Source: CAVTLG01 sp963735495 (lineage in GTDB: Bacteria > Chloroflexota > Ktedonobacteria > Ktedonobacterales > Ktedonobacteraceae). From it: DNA of 64,000 nt. Below, in pieces: positions 42,487-51,721 of this stretch. Location of the stretch: assembly GCA_963735495.1 (NCBI GenBank), contig CAVTLG010000002.1, forward strand, positions 496,001 to 560,000. The letters run 5' to 3'. The translations under genes were made by a program, and so were the position numbers. The notes beneath the pieces are model-generated. The model was not told where the DNA came from and did no database searches. It worked only from the letters and a program-made list of their open reading frames with translations. Position 1 is the first letter of the stretch. Each line of letters starts with the position of its first letter.

Positions 42487-42999
42487 TCAAGTTTGCTTGT
42501 CCATGTGGACTATGTGGGTGATGTGTGGCGGGAGTGCCAGTAATGCTTGCTTTAAGAATTGTGGCTGGACAGGTAGCTCTGCCATTTGGGCCAGAGGCAG
42601 CCAGTCGAAGATCATGGGCCGACCGGCTTCCTCTGCATACACAAACGGTCCAGGCTCTTGTAAGAGATGAGAAGTCGTAGGCAGTGTCATCAGAAAGTAT
42701 AATCCCAGCTCATGGTGGAACAGCGCATGCTCTTGAAAGAAATTTTCATTGACGTATAACAGGCGTTCGATCTGGATCTCCTCGGCTAGCTCCTCGCGCA
42801 TTTCGCGTCTGAGTGTTTCCTCCGCGCTCTCATTTAACTCGGCGCGCCCACCGGGTAGAAACCAGAATGTGTCGGCCAGATCCTCCATGACACCTCTCTG
42901 GAAGAGTACCTGCTCATTATGGACGACTATGCCACCAACGCGATACGTAAATTTGGTATCATGAGTTTTAAAGGTAATCATTGTCCTATCGGAATTCAT
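42487..42999 (-). CDS. Nudix hydrolase
   Basis: 170 residues from ATG 42999. The Nudix box is present: GGRAELNESAEETLRREMRE then ELAEEI, matching Gx5Ex7REUxEExGU except that the late Gly is Ala. The core acidic residues that bind metal (REMREE) are intact. These enzymes cleave nucleoside diphosphates linked to another moiety; the substrate is not predictable. The gene runs toward the HTH gene on the same strand with a gap of about 115 bases. Confidence 0.9.
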   Translation of the reverse strand: MNSDRTMITFKTHDTKFTYRVGGIVVHNEQVLFQRGVMEDLADTFWFLPGGRAELNESAEETLRREMREELAEEIQIERLLYVNENFFQEHALFHHELGLYFLMTLPTTSHLLQEPGPFVYAEEAGRPMIFDWLPLAQMAELPVQPQFLKQALLALPPHITHIVHMDKQT

Positions 43000-43237
43000 A
43001 GAGACTCTCTTTCTTTGGTATACAGCCAACGCGATACGATAAGTTGAGCTTCTCCTCTTGTTTATAAACAATCAGACGTGCTTTCGTCAATGCGCATTGT
43101 GCTGCTGCGGCTTTTTAGGTTGCTTTAGACTATGCCATTTTTATCCAAAATGACTATTGCTTTGCCTTTTACCCTCCTTATTATCTACAATTAGGATGGG
43201 GCTATAGCATCGTGTCTATTTGCAAGAAGGAGCAGAT

Positions 43238-44704
43238 ATGTCAGGCAGCGTTGCGCAGATTGGACAGCAGGTGGGCAATTATCGCCTTGTCCGCTTGCTT
43301 GGAACAGGTGGTTTTGCCGAAGTGTATCTCGGCCAGCATCTTCATCTCCATACGGAAGCTGCGGTGAAGGTGCTCTATGCGCGACTGGCGCATGAAGACA
43401 TCGAGAATTTTCGGCACGAGGCTCAGACCATTGCGCGTTTGCTCCATCCGCATATTGTCCGTGTGCTCGACTTTGGCACCGACGACACTGCTCCTTACCT
43501 GATCATGGATTATGCTCCTAATGGCACTTTACGCCATCATCATCCCAAAAATGTTTGCCTGCCACTGCCAACGGTTGTTTCCTATGTAAAGCAGGTTGCC
43601 GCTGCGTTACAGTATGCCCATGACCAGCGTTTGATCCATCGTGATATCAAACCGGAAAATATGCTCTTAGGGCGTAATAATGAAGTGTTGTTGAGCGATT
43701 TCGGGATTGCGCTGGTTGCGCAAAGCTCTTATACGCAGAATACCCAGAATATCGCAGGTACCATTGCTTATATGGCCCCGGAGCAGATCCAGGCCCATCC
43801 TCGGCCTGCGAGCGATCAGTACTCTCTGGCTATTGTGGCCTATGAATGGCTGAGTGGTCAGCGACCTTTTCATGGCACGTATACGGAGATTGCTGTGAAG
43901 CAGAGCATCGTATCTCCACCACCACTTTTAGAGGCGCGACCAGATCTGGCGCCTGCCGTCGAGCAGGTAATTATGAAGGCTTTGCATAAGGACCCGCATC
44001 AACGCTTTGCCACGATACGGGCTTTCGCCAATGCTTTAGAGGAAGCTTATATAAGTAACGGTCAGATGCTTTCTCTCTACGCAAGCCCACCAAATCTGGG
44101 GCGCGGTGCTCCTATTAAGGCTGTTGACTGGTCGCCTGACGCAACTTATCTTGCCGCAGGTGGGAATGATAAGAGCGTGCGTGTCTATCAAGCTACTACT
44201 GGCAGAGTCGTGACTACTTATAACCAACATACCGATTTTGTGACGACGCTCGCCTGGTCACATGATAGCAAGTATATTGCCTCGGGATCAGCCGACGGCA
44301 CGGTAAAGGTGTGGGACCCGTTGGGCGGAAAGACGGTGCTCAATTACACCAATCACACTGCTGGTGTGCGCTCTGTTGATTGGTCTCACGATGATACGCG
44401 CATCGTATCGGGAGCTATGGATGGCACTGCACAGATATGGGATGCTACTTCAGGTGATACGTTGATTACATATAAGAAGCATATGGGGAGTGAGGTGAAT
44501 GCGGTAGCCTGGTCTCATAATAGTAAATATATTGCTTCTGGTGGCAATGACGCAAATACACATATCTGGGAGACGGTTACGGAAAATATCGTTACTATGT
44601 GTGCCTCGTCCTCGATATTTGGTGTGTCCTGGTCGCCTGATGATCAACGTATTGTGACGGCAGGTGCTATCAACAAACTCGCCCAGGTGTGGCGCGCATT
44701 GTAG
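43238..44704 (+). CDS. Serine/threonine protein kinase with C-terminal WD40 propeller
   Basis: 488 residues from ATG 43238, with AAGGAG upstream. Kinase domain in residues 12-270: Gly-loop LLGTGGFAEVYLGQHL, Lys in EAAVKVL, catalytic loop IHRDIKPENMLLG, LSDFGIAL (DFG), and GTIAYMAPEQ. No transmembrane helix. The last 200 residues contain about five WD40 repeats (for example VKAVDWSPDATYLAAGGNDK and VTTLAWSHDSKYIASGSADG), fewer than the usual seven, so the propeller may be completed by partners. PknB-like kinases of this fused type are expanded in multicellular bacteria. Convergent with the histidine-kinase gene, which ends 5 bases away. Confidence 0.93.
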   Translation: MSGSVAQIGQQVGNYRLVRLLGTGGFAEVYLGQHLHLHTEAAVKVLYARLAHEDIENFRHEAQTIARLLHPHIVRVLDFGTDDTAPYLIMDYAPNGTLRHHHPKNVCLPLPTVVSYVKQVAAALQYAHDQRLIHRDIKPENMLLGRNNEVLLSDFGIALVAQSSYTQNTQNIAGTIAYMAPEQIQAHPRPASDQYSLAIVAYEWLSGQRPFHGTYTEIAVKQSIVSPPPLLEARPDLAPAVEQVIMKALHKDPHQRFATIRAFANALEEAYISNGQMLSLYASPPNLGRGAPIKAVDWSPDATYLAAGGNDKSVRVYQATTGRVVTTYNQHTDFVTTLAWSHDSKYIASGSADGTVKVWDPLGGKTVLNYTNHTAGVRSVDWSHDDTRIVSGAMDGTAQIWDATSGDTLITYKKHMGSEVNAVAWSHNSKYIASGGNDANTHIWETVTENIVTMCASSSIFGVSWSPDDQRIVTAGAINKLAQVWRAL

Positions 44705-44709
44705 TTCTG

Positions 44710-46713
44710 TCAGGAGAGAGGCAGTGTGACCATGAAAGTCGCACCTTCGCCGTCTATACCGCTGCTTTCCATCCATATATGTCCGCCCATGGCCTCAGTC
44801 AATTGTCGGCAGAGGTAAAGGCCCAGACCCGCTCCGCGCTGTGGACTGTTGATCGCATCATTGAGGCGCATGAACTTGGTAAACAAGAGTGGTTGATCCT
44901 CTGGTGCCACGCCTGGTCCTTTGTCTTGCACCGTAATCACCACGTAGCGTTTTTTGTTGGAGAGCGTGCTGATCTCCCGTAGCGCCTGAAAGCGCTGGCA
45001 TAGCCTGGCATAGGTCATTGACGCAGCGCGGATAGCTATACTGGTAGGGGCAGGTGTATATTTCAATGCATTCCCTACCAGGTTGAGCAGAATCTGGCGT
45101 AAGCGCAGATCATCCGCCCAGGCGTAGAGTTGGTCTGGTACCTGGATCTCGATGGGACGTCGTTCTTTTGTAATAATCGGGTCGAGGATCTCTATGATCG
45201 TGCGCACTGCTTCGATTATATGCAGTGAACCGGGTTTTAGCTCAACCTTATCTTGATCAATGCGGCTGGCATCCATAACATTGCCAAGGAGCAGTACCAG
45301 CTCTTCACAGGCACGGCGTGCGTTACTGATAAAACGCTCTTTTAACTCGCCCGGTAGCGTCTGGCTAAAATTTTCCAGCAATTCTAGATAGCCCTGGATG
45401 GCCGTCAATGGTGTACGTAATTCATGCGATGCGGTCATCAAGAAGTGATTTTTGAGGCGTTCGGATTCTTGCGCTTGCCGCAGTGCATCTCGTAGCTCGC
45501 TATACATATGGGTACTCTTGATGGCAAGCGCGGCCTGCATACCAATTTCTCTGAGCATATTAAGATGTTCTTGCCGATAACAATGCGTCTGGTTGCTTTG
45601 TACTATGAGCAGCCCTACCGGTTCTTCCCCATATTTCAGGGTGAGCAACATCACCGATTGGACGTTTTGGTGTAGAGCCTGCCCCCAGAAATGCTTACTG
45701 GTATCTCTTATGTCGGCCAGCTCATTTTGTTGGTATGCGGCAAACTCCTGGGCTGTTGAAAATACCCTGGAGTATTTCTCTTCCCAGAGGAAGCGATTGA
45801 CAAAAGGTGGGACGTATCTGTCATCAGGTGGTGCGTAAATGACGCCATTTTCGACGAGGTAATCTTTTGATAGTATGCCTTGCGCACTATAGTAACGATC
45901 AATAAGAAACGCATCTACCGGCATCAGGCGCTGCACCTGTTCATAAATAGTGTGGTAGACCGTTTGCAGGTCACGTAGTGCTTCGGGGGCTGAGAGTGCA
46001 TGGCTCACTTCGATCAACGCTACGCGTTCTTCGCTAATTCTGCGTATCTCTTCATGTAAATGTGTGCGTTCCATAATGATAGCAATCTGGTTCGCGAAGA
46101 TTGTGAGCAGAGGTATCGCCTCTCGGTATGCTGTTGTTTCACTCTTTGGACCTGCGAAGATTAAGAAACCAAGCAGCGAACTGGTATCTCCGTGCAGTGG
46201 CACAATAATGACATCTCCCATCTGCTCGGGAGTTAGTGCTAAACTTTTTTTTATGTTAATGGATGTGAGTAGCTGCTTGACCGGTGCGTATTCGTACAAG
46301 GGTGCATCGGCTGGAATACGGTATGCTTGCCCCATACGGTATGCCTCATGCATGCACTCTGCCACAACTAATGCCGGAAGCGCGCACTCCTGAGGATAAG
46401 AAATTTGTGGCGGTTTATTGCCTGGTATGACCTGTATCTGGCAAAAGTCTTGCTTGTCATCCAGGTAGAGCGCACTGAAATGAAAGCCTGGAATATCTTG
46501 CACGACAATGGCGATCTGCACCAATAGTGCATCAATCTCGGTATAGGAGCGCAATGAGGCACTTGCGTGTGTGATATAGGCCAGCAACGTTTCCTGGTAA
46601 GAGCGATGTGCTGCTGCGTCCCCTATTTCATGTGGTGCGATTTCTTGAACGTCTGAAACTTGTGCGCTATGGGCAAGAGTATGACGTTCATCGTAATCGG
46701 AGTCTCGTATCAC
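44710..46713 (-). CDS. Cytosolic sensor histidine kinase with two GAF domains
   Basis: 667 residues from GTG 46713. Two GAF domains (about 50-210 and 230-405) precede a HisKA dimerisation helix with H-box LMTASHELRTPLTAIQGYLE. The ATPase domain has N-box RLRQILLNLVGNALKYTP, then VQDKGPGVAPEDQPLLFTKF and the G2 box RGAGLGLYLCRQLTEAMGG. There is no membrane segment, so it senses a small molecule or redox signal inside the cell through GAF. No response-regulator gene is adjacent; partners may be elsewhere. Confidence 0.93.
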   Translation of the reverse strand: MIRDSDYDERHTLAHSAQVSDVQEIAPHEIGDAAAHRSYQETLLAYITHASASLRSYTEIDALLVQIAIVVQDIPGFHFSALYLDDKQDFCQIQVIPGNKPPQISYPQECALPALVVAECMHEAYRMGQAYRIPADAPLYEYAPVKQLLTSINIKKSLALTPEQMGDVIIVPLHGDTSSLLGFLIFAGPKSETTAYREAIPLLTIFANQIAIIMERTHLHEEIRRISEERVALIEVSHALSAPEALRDLQTVYHTIYEQVQRLMPVDAFLIDRYYSAQGILSKDYLVENGVIYAPPDDRYVPPFVNRFLWEEKYSRVFSTAQEFAAYQQNELADIRDTSKHFWGQALHQNVQSVMLLTLKYGEEPVGLLIVQSNQTHCYRQEHLNMLREIGMQAALAIKSTHMYSELRDALRQAQESERLKNHFLMTASHELRTPLTAIQGYLELLENFSQTLPGELKERFISNARRACEELVLLLGNVMDASRIDQDKVELKPGSLHIIEAVRTIIEILDPIITKERRPIEIQVPDQLYAWADDLRLRQILLNLVGNALKYTPAPTSIAIRAASMTYARLCQRFQALREISTLSNKKRYVVITVQDKGPGVAPEDQPLLFTKFMRLNDAINSPQRGAGLGLYLCRQLTEAMGGHIWMESSGIDGEGATFMVTLPLS

Positions 46714-47026
46714 CGGACAACATCCTTGTATGGTAGAGATTGCTGCTGTACTCGCGCTTCATTAAGTTTATTTTTGTCTATGCATTCGGAACAAACTACT
46801 ATCTTATTATACTATTTTGTGTCCTCCATAGAAAGCTCTCACCATAAATATAGTTCGATCATCCCATTGTGATGCTTTTCTCTGCGTGTATTATGCATGA
46901 TTCCTGCGGGTTTTGCCAGTGTGTGCCAGGTGTTCTCAGGGCAAGCGCACCGTTTCCATATCTCTAGCAATTATGCTACACTACGAGCAGCAGCCTTATG
47001 CAGAGAGAAGAAGGAGATATTGCCCA

Positions 47027-48835
47027 GTGACCACTACGCAATCGTTGCCACATTGGAATATGAGCGTTGTCTATCCCGGTCTAGACTCGCCCGAGTTTGC
47101 TCAGGGTTTTGCTCAAGTTGTGCAAGATATTCTGCAGCTTGCACAACTTTTCGATGCTCAGCAGATTATGCAGCCTGCGATGCCACTTGACATTGATGAT
47201 GCTGTCATCCAGACCTTCGAAACGGTTATCTCACGCTATAACGTGGTGCTGGCTAATACAAGGACGTTATCCGTCTACATTAGCTGTTTTGTCAATACGA
47301 ATTCTCAGGATGACCTTGCTCAGGCGCGTCAGAGCGAATTGAAGAAGTCCCAGGTGCAGTTGTTACAACTGGGGACGCGCTTTATCGCCTGGATTGGCGC
47401 CTTAGATGTGGAAATGTTGATCCAACGCTCAACACTCGCGCTTGAGCATGCATATGCCTTGCGTAAGGCGAAAGTGCAAGCGACACACCTCATGTCGCCC
47501 GCTGAAGAAGTTCTGGCTACTGAATTGAACATGACTAGTGGATCGGCCTGGGCCAACTTACATGGCAATATCACTTCACAGTTAACGGTGGAGCTGGAAC
47601 TAGATGGCGAGCATCAGACCTTGCCGATGAGTGTGGTGCGTAATCTAGCTTATGCTGCCGACCGTGACGTGCGCCGTTGAGCCTATGAGGCCGAACTGCT
47701 TGGCTTCCAACGTGTCGCGCTCCCTCTCGCTGCGGCATTGAATAGCATTAAGGGTGAGGTCAACGTACTGACGCGTCACCGTGCCTGGGATTTGCCACTG
47801 GCAGCTGCTCTTTTTATCAATAGCATCGACCGTCAAACCTTTGATGCTATGCTCAGTGCTGCACGAGCCGCCTTTCCAGACTTCCGGCGTTACATGCATG
47901 CCAAGGCTCGTGTGCTTCATCTTCCGCGTCTCACCTGGTATGATCTCTTTGCTCCACTGGGGACAGAGGATAAAGTATGGAAGTTCGACGACGCTGCCGC
48001 CTTCATTGTTGAACAGTTCGGTGCGTATTCACCCAGGTTAGCTGATTTTGCCGCGCGTGCTTTTCGTGAGCAGTGGATTGACGCGGAGCCACATGCTGGT
48101 AAGCGCGATGGCGCGTACTGTACGCTCTTGCGCGGAGAGGAATCGCGTGTGCTCACCAATTTTAAGCCTGCCTTTGGTGGGGTGAGTACGCTGGCTCATG
48201 AGTTAGGGCATGGCTATCACAACTTGAACCTGGCTCAGCGTACCCAGCTACAGCGTGCCATGCCCATGACCCTGGCGGAAACAGCCAGTATCTTCTGTGA
48301 GACGATTATTCGCCATGCCGCGTTGCAGAAAGCTGATAAGCAGGAGGGTATGGCGATTTTAGAGGCATCCATTCAAGGCTCGTGCCAGGTTGTCGTTGAT
48401 ATTATGAGCCGTTTCCTCTTTGAGCAGAACGTCTTCACAAAGCGCCAGCAGCGTGAACTGTCAGTTGATGAGCTGAATGAGCTGATGCTGGATGCGCAGC
48501 GAGAGACCTATGGTGATGGACTTGATCAGCATGTGCTGCATCCCTATATGTGGGCAGTCAAGCCGCACTATTACAGTACCGGACTCTCGTTTTACAACTA
48601 TCCTTATATGTTCGGATTGCTCTTCGGATTGGGTCTGTATGCGCGCTATCAACAAGATCCTGAGACCTTCAGGCGCGGTTATGATGATCTGCTTTCCTCG
48701 ACCGGCCTGGCTGATGCTGCGACGTTGGCGTCCCGCTTTGGCATTGATCTGCGTACAGAAGCTTTCTGGCATGCCAGCCTGGATATTGTGCGCGCTGATA
48801 TCGATAACTTTATCGCCTTGACGCAGTCGGAGTAG
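47027..48835 (+). pseudogene. M3-family oligoendopeptidase (PepF-like) interrupted by an in-frame TGA
   Basis: From GTG 47027 (GAAGGAGAT upstream) the frame runs to TGA 47678-47680 and continues without shift to 48835. In total there are 603 codons, the usual PepF length, with the stop at codon 218. Residues on both sides fit one protein: NLAYAADRDVRR, stop, AYEAELLGFQRVALPLAAAL. The zinc site STLAHELGHGYHN (HExxH) lies in the second part, with the downstream Glu in MTLAETASIFCETI. CGA to TGA would be a single transition from Arg. Cytosolic peptide-degrading enzyme if read through. ATG 47738 could allow a truncated product. Confidence 0.88.
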
Positions 48836-48894
48836 TCATGGCCCTGTGAAAATAAAGTACTCTATGAGCGTGTTTATCAAAGAGAGTGTTGTAA

Positions 48895-48935
48895 CGAGTA
48901 AAGGGCATCCGCATGGTTGCCCTTTACTCGTTTTT
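48895..48935 (+). terminator. Strong terminator after the M3 peptidase gene
   Basis: Perfect 13-bp stem CGAGTAAAGGGCA / TGCCCTTTACTCG (48895-48907, 48918-48930) followed by five T. The remaining gap to 49165 contains no other supported feature. Confidence 0.92.
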
Positions 48936-49164
48936 GCTGCCGTTGCTGTGATTTCGTTGCCTTTTGCGCATAAAATGAGTGGAAGAGATCTGGCTATTCA
49001 GACCGGGTGATATTGTTCAAATACTTGCTGACATATATAATGAGATGAGATGAGATGTGACGTGGCAAACCTCGCCAGGCGTCCAATATTGCTCTCGCAC
49101 CGCACACGTTGCTTGCAAGACGACAGTGTATAGCGGTAAAAATGGGTTGAAAAGGATTATGTCT

Positions 49165-50862
49165 ATGCTACATGGGTTCCAAAAACGGGGTCATATCTTT
49201 CTCCGTGGATTCTCTGTCTTCATAATTATCGCGGTTGCTATGGGGTTGCGCCTGGCCTTGATCGCCCAGGGTTGGCCGATTACGAATAGCGATGAAGGTA
49301 CATGGGGGTTGGAGGCTATGCATATAGCTTTCCGAGGAGAGTGGCCTATCTTTATGTATGGTCAAAGCTATATGGGAGCCATAGTGGCTTATCTTGCTGC
49401 GATTGTATTCCACTTTTGGGGTATCTCGTTATTCTCCTTACGCTTGAGTATGGTTTTCATGTTTGGCCTCTTTCTCCTTGCCGTGTATCTTTTTACACGC
49501 CTGCTCTTTACCAAAAGTGTCGCATTCATTACCATTGCATTACTTAGCTTTGGCTCTAATGAGTTGTTTACGCGCGATCTCAAGGAAATCGGTGGCTATA
49601 TGGAGACGATGCTGTTCGGCGCTTTACTGTTTCTGCTTGCTACCCATCTGGTGCTTAGCTGGCGCGCCGATCTGCAGCCGCTGGAGCGCAAAAAACGCTT
49701 TGTGACCTATGCTTGCCTGGGCCTGGTAACGGGTCTGAGCATCTGGAGCAATATGTTAATCATGCCCTTCGTGGTGATGGTTATTGTGCTTTTAGGCTTG
49801 TTTTGTCGCTCTGAATTGCGCACTCCAAATACAATCTGGTTAGCGGGCGGACTAATCATTGGTGCGTTGCCGCTGCTTATCTACAATGTGCAAAACCCTG
49901 CTCAAAATTCTATTGTCACCTTCTGGCTAACTCATAGCACTGGTGGTACCTCAACTGCCGTACCCTTTACTGTGTGGGACACCATACGCGGGACCTTCCT
50001 GGTCAGTTTACCTCAGGCTACAGGTGCGTTTCCCCTCTGTAGCCTATCAACGACGCCAGGTGTATGGCGGTCCCAGATTTCACCCTGTATGCTGTTCCAG
50101 GGAGCATGGGGCGTAGGATTTTTCCTGCTCTGGGTTATTGCTGTCTTTCTCACACTCAGAGAACTGCGTGGCTGGCGTCAGGCACTTAGTCCGACCTGTA
50201 CTCCTGAGGAGCGGCAGCTCTTGATACGCCGGGCGGCCCGTCTCTGCTTGCTCGGTGCTGCAGGGTTAACCTTACTGGCTTACATTGCCAGTCCCGCTCC
50301 TGCGCTGGTTCCCGTCACCTCGGCTCGCTATCTGGTTGGTTTGGTCGTGGTTTTTCCTGCCCTTATCGCCCCTCTTTGCCCCTGGTTGTCCGTGCTACCA
50401 CGCAAGCTAACCTTGTGGCCTCTTGTTACGGGTATCTTACGTGTGAGTATCCTGCTTCTGGCCTTTACCATTTTTATCAATGGCACCTTCAATATCTTTT
50501 ATCAGCAGGTCCCTGCTGTCAATCTCGCGAATCAACAACGGCAAGCGCTCATTAATGATCTGCTACGCATCCATGCTGTGCACATCTATTCTGAATACTG
50601 GACCTGTAGTAATCTTATGTTCCAGAGCGATGAGCGTATTATTTGTAGTGTGCTCGCCGATGATCTCCAACCAGGGCAAAACAGGTATCTTCCCTATCAA
50701 ACAATCGTACAAAGCGATAGCAACGCTAGCTATGTACTTCCGCTCGGTTCGCCTCAAGATCAGACGTTCAAGCAGATCATAGCGATGACGCACACATACT
50801 ATCGACATTTCACTTTTGAGGGCTACGATGTCTACCAACCTGCTAACAACAATCCGGGATGA
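49165..50862 (+). CDS. GT39-like integral membrane glycosyltransferase
   Basis: 565 residues from ATG 49165 (AGGA eight bases upstream; ATG 49159 is equally possible). About eleven membrane helices. The first outer loop, SDEGTWGLEAMHIAFRGEWP, carries the Asp-Glu pair that GT-C enzymes use for catalysis/metal, and MYGQSYMGAIVAYLAAIVFH follows as in PMT/GT39 members. The C-terminal 130 residues are soluble, outside, with several Cys. It would transfer a sugar from a polyprenyl-phosphate donor to an extracytoplasmic acceptor. Not part of the main glycan cluster. Confidence 0.8.
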   Translation: MLHGFQKRGHIFLRGFSVFIIIAVAMGLRLALIAQGWPITNSDEGTWGLEAMHIAFRGEWPIFMYGQSYMGAIVAYLAAIVFHFWGISLFSLRLSMVFMFGLFLLAVYLFTRLLFTKSVAFITIALLSFGSNELFTRDLKEIGGYMETMLFGALLFLLATHLVLSWRADLQPLERKKRFVTYACLGLVTGLSIWSNMLIMPFVVMVIVLLGLFCRSELRTPNTIWLAGGLIIGALPLLIYNVQNPAQNSIVTFWLTHSTGGTSTAVPFTVWDTIRGTFLVSLPQATGAFPLCSLSTTPGVWRSQISPCMLFQGAWGVGFFLLWVIAVFLTLRELRGWRQALSPTCTPEERQLLIRRAARLCLLGAAGLTLLAYIASPAPALVPVTSARYLVGLVVVFPALIAPLCPWLSVLPRKLTLWPLVTGILRVSILLLAFTIFINGTFNIFYQQVPAVNLANQQRQALINDLLRIHAVHIYSEYWTCSNLMFQSDERIICSVLADDLQPGQNRYLPYQTIVQSDSNASYVLPLGSPQDQTFKQIIAMTHTYYRHFTFEGYDVYQPANNNPG

Positions 50863-50894
50863 AAGCAGGTCATTAAACGCTATCGAGGAACGCG

Positions 50895-51329
50895 TTAGTT
50901 ATAGCAATAATCTAAATCACGTTCCTTCAACCAGTTTACCTGGGTAGGGGCCATGAGATTTCTGTAGGTACAGATATGTGCTGTATGCGTATCAGAAACA
51001 GCCGGGAACCAGGCTTCGCCGAGTTGTAGCGGAAATTCGTGCATGAGGTCTTTAATGTTCAGCGTGGAACGGCAGGCTACTTTCACCAGATTTGTGGCCT
51101 CAAATTGAAACGAGAGAATGCGGTGTTCTCGTAGCGCAAGGGTCAGAAACTGCATGAGTTTGCCAGGATAAAAGTTATGTTGTAAGCGGATAACGTGTAA
51201 AATTTCACTGTTGTGGTCGCTGCGGCTGATGAGCTGCGTGCCTTCTGTCTCAGCACAATAGCGCTCGATCTCGACCTGTACAGTGTTGTTATACGTCGGC
51301 GTGACCGCAACGTAGAGTAAATGTACCAC
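50895..51329 (-). CDS. Hypothetical protein
   Basis: 144 residues from GTG 51329, with AAGGAG ten bases upstream. Mixed alpha/beta, five Cys residues, no membrane segment. Distinctive stretches are LLYVAVTPTYNNTVQVEIER at the start and HDLMHEF-like helices later (NIKDLMHEFPLQLGEAWFP). No family recognised. The stop is 30 bases from the convergent glycosyltransferase gene. Confidence 0.65.
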   Translation of the reverse strand: MVHLLYVAVTPTYNNTVQVEIERYCAETEGTQLISRSDHNSEILHVIRLQHNFYPGKLMQFLTLALREHRILSFQFEATNLVKVACRSTLNIKDLMHEFPLQLGEAWFPAVSDTHTAHICTYRNLMAPTQVNWLKERDLDYCYN

Positions 51330-51721
51330 CGTAAGTACTCCTTCTATTGCATCAAATTATGCCATCAAACAACCTATCGCTAAAAACGCTGGCCCTCTAT
51401 GTCCCGAGCATGCAAACTCTCCAAAGGTGCTTGCTTCTCTCTACTAAAGGAGACATAAATGCAAGGTATTAGCTTTCTTTTACTGTGTTGAGAGATAGTA
51501 TAATGGGTGGGATACAAACATACATCACTAAAATTACGTAATAGGACTACGTAGGACACAAAGAGGTTTTCAAGGAGCAAGATTGCATTTCGTTTGCCTA
51601 TATCGTCCTTATTGCAAAACCATTTGACATCTTCGGCATCGTTCGCGTAGCATACCTTCCGTTGGGAGGCGGCATCTGACCTTTCTCCATGCCATTGATC
51701 CGTCTGAGGATACTGCAATTA
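51330..51721. other. Intergenic region, no gene supported
   Basis: About 390 bp between two minus-strand genes. Open frames at 51380-51718 lack ribosome sites and recognisable composition. No clear terminator for the LuxR-type gene that ends at 51722. Confidence 0.5.

Noticed and set aside
47678..47680. TGA as a selenocysteine codon in the M3 peptidase
   Set aside because: The position is not an active-site residue, Arg is expected there, and no SECIS-like hairpin is evident immediately downstream.
51380..51718. Minus-strand open frame upstream of the LuxR-type stop
   Set aside because: No ribosome site, low-complexity Ser/Cys-rich product and no family resemblance.
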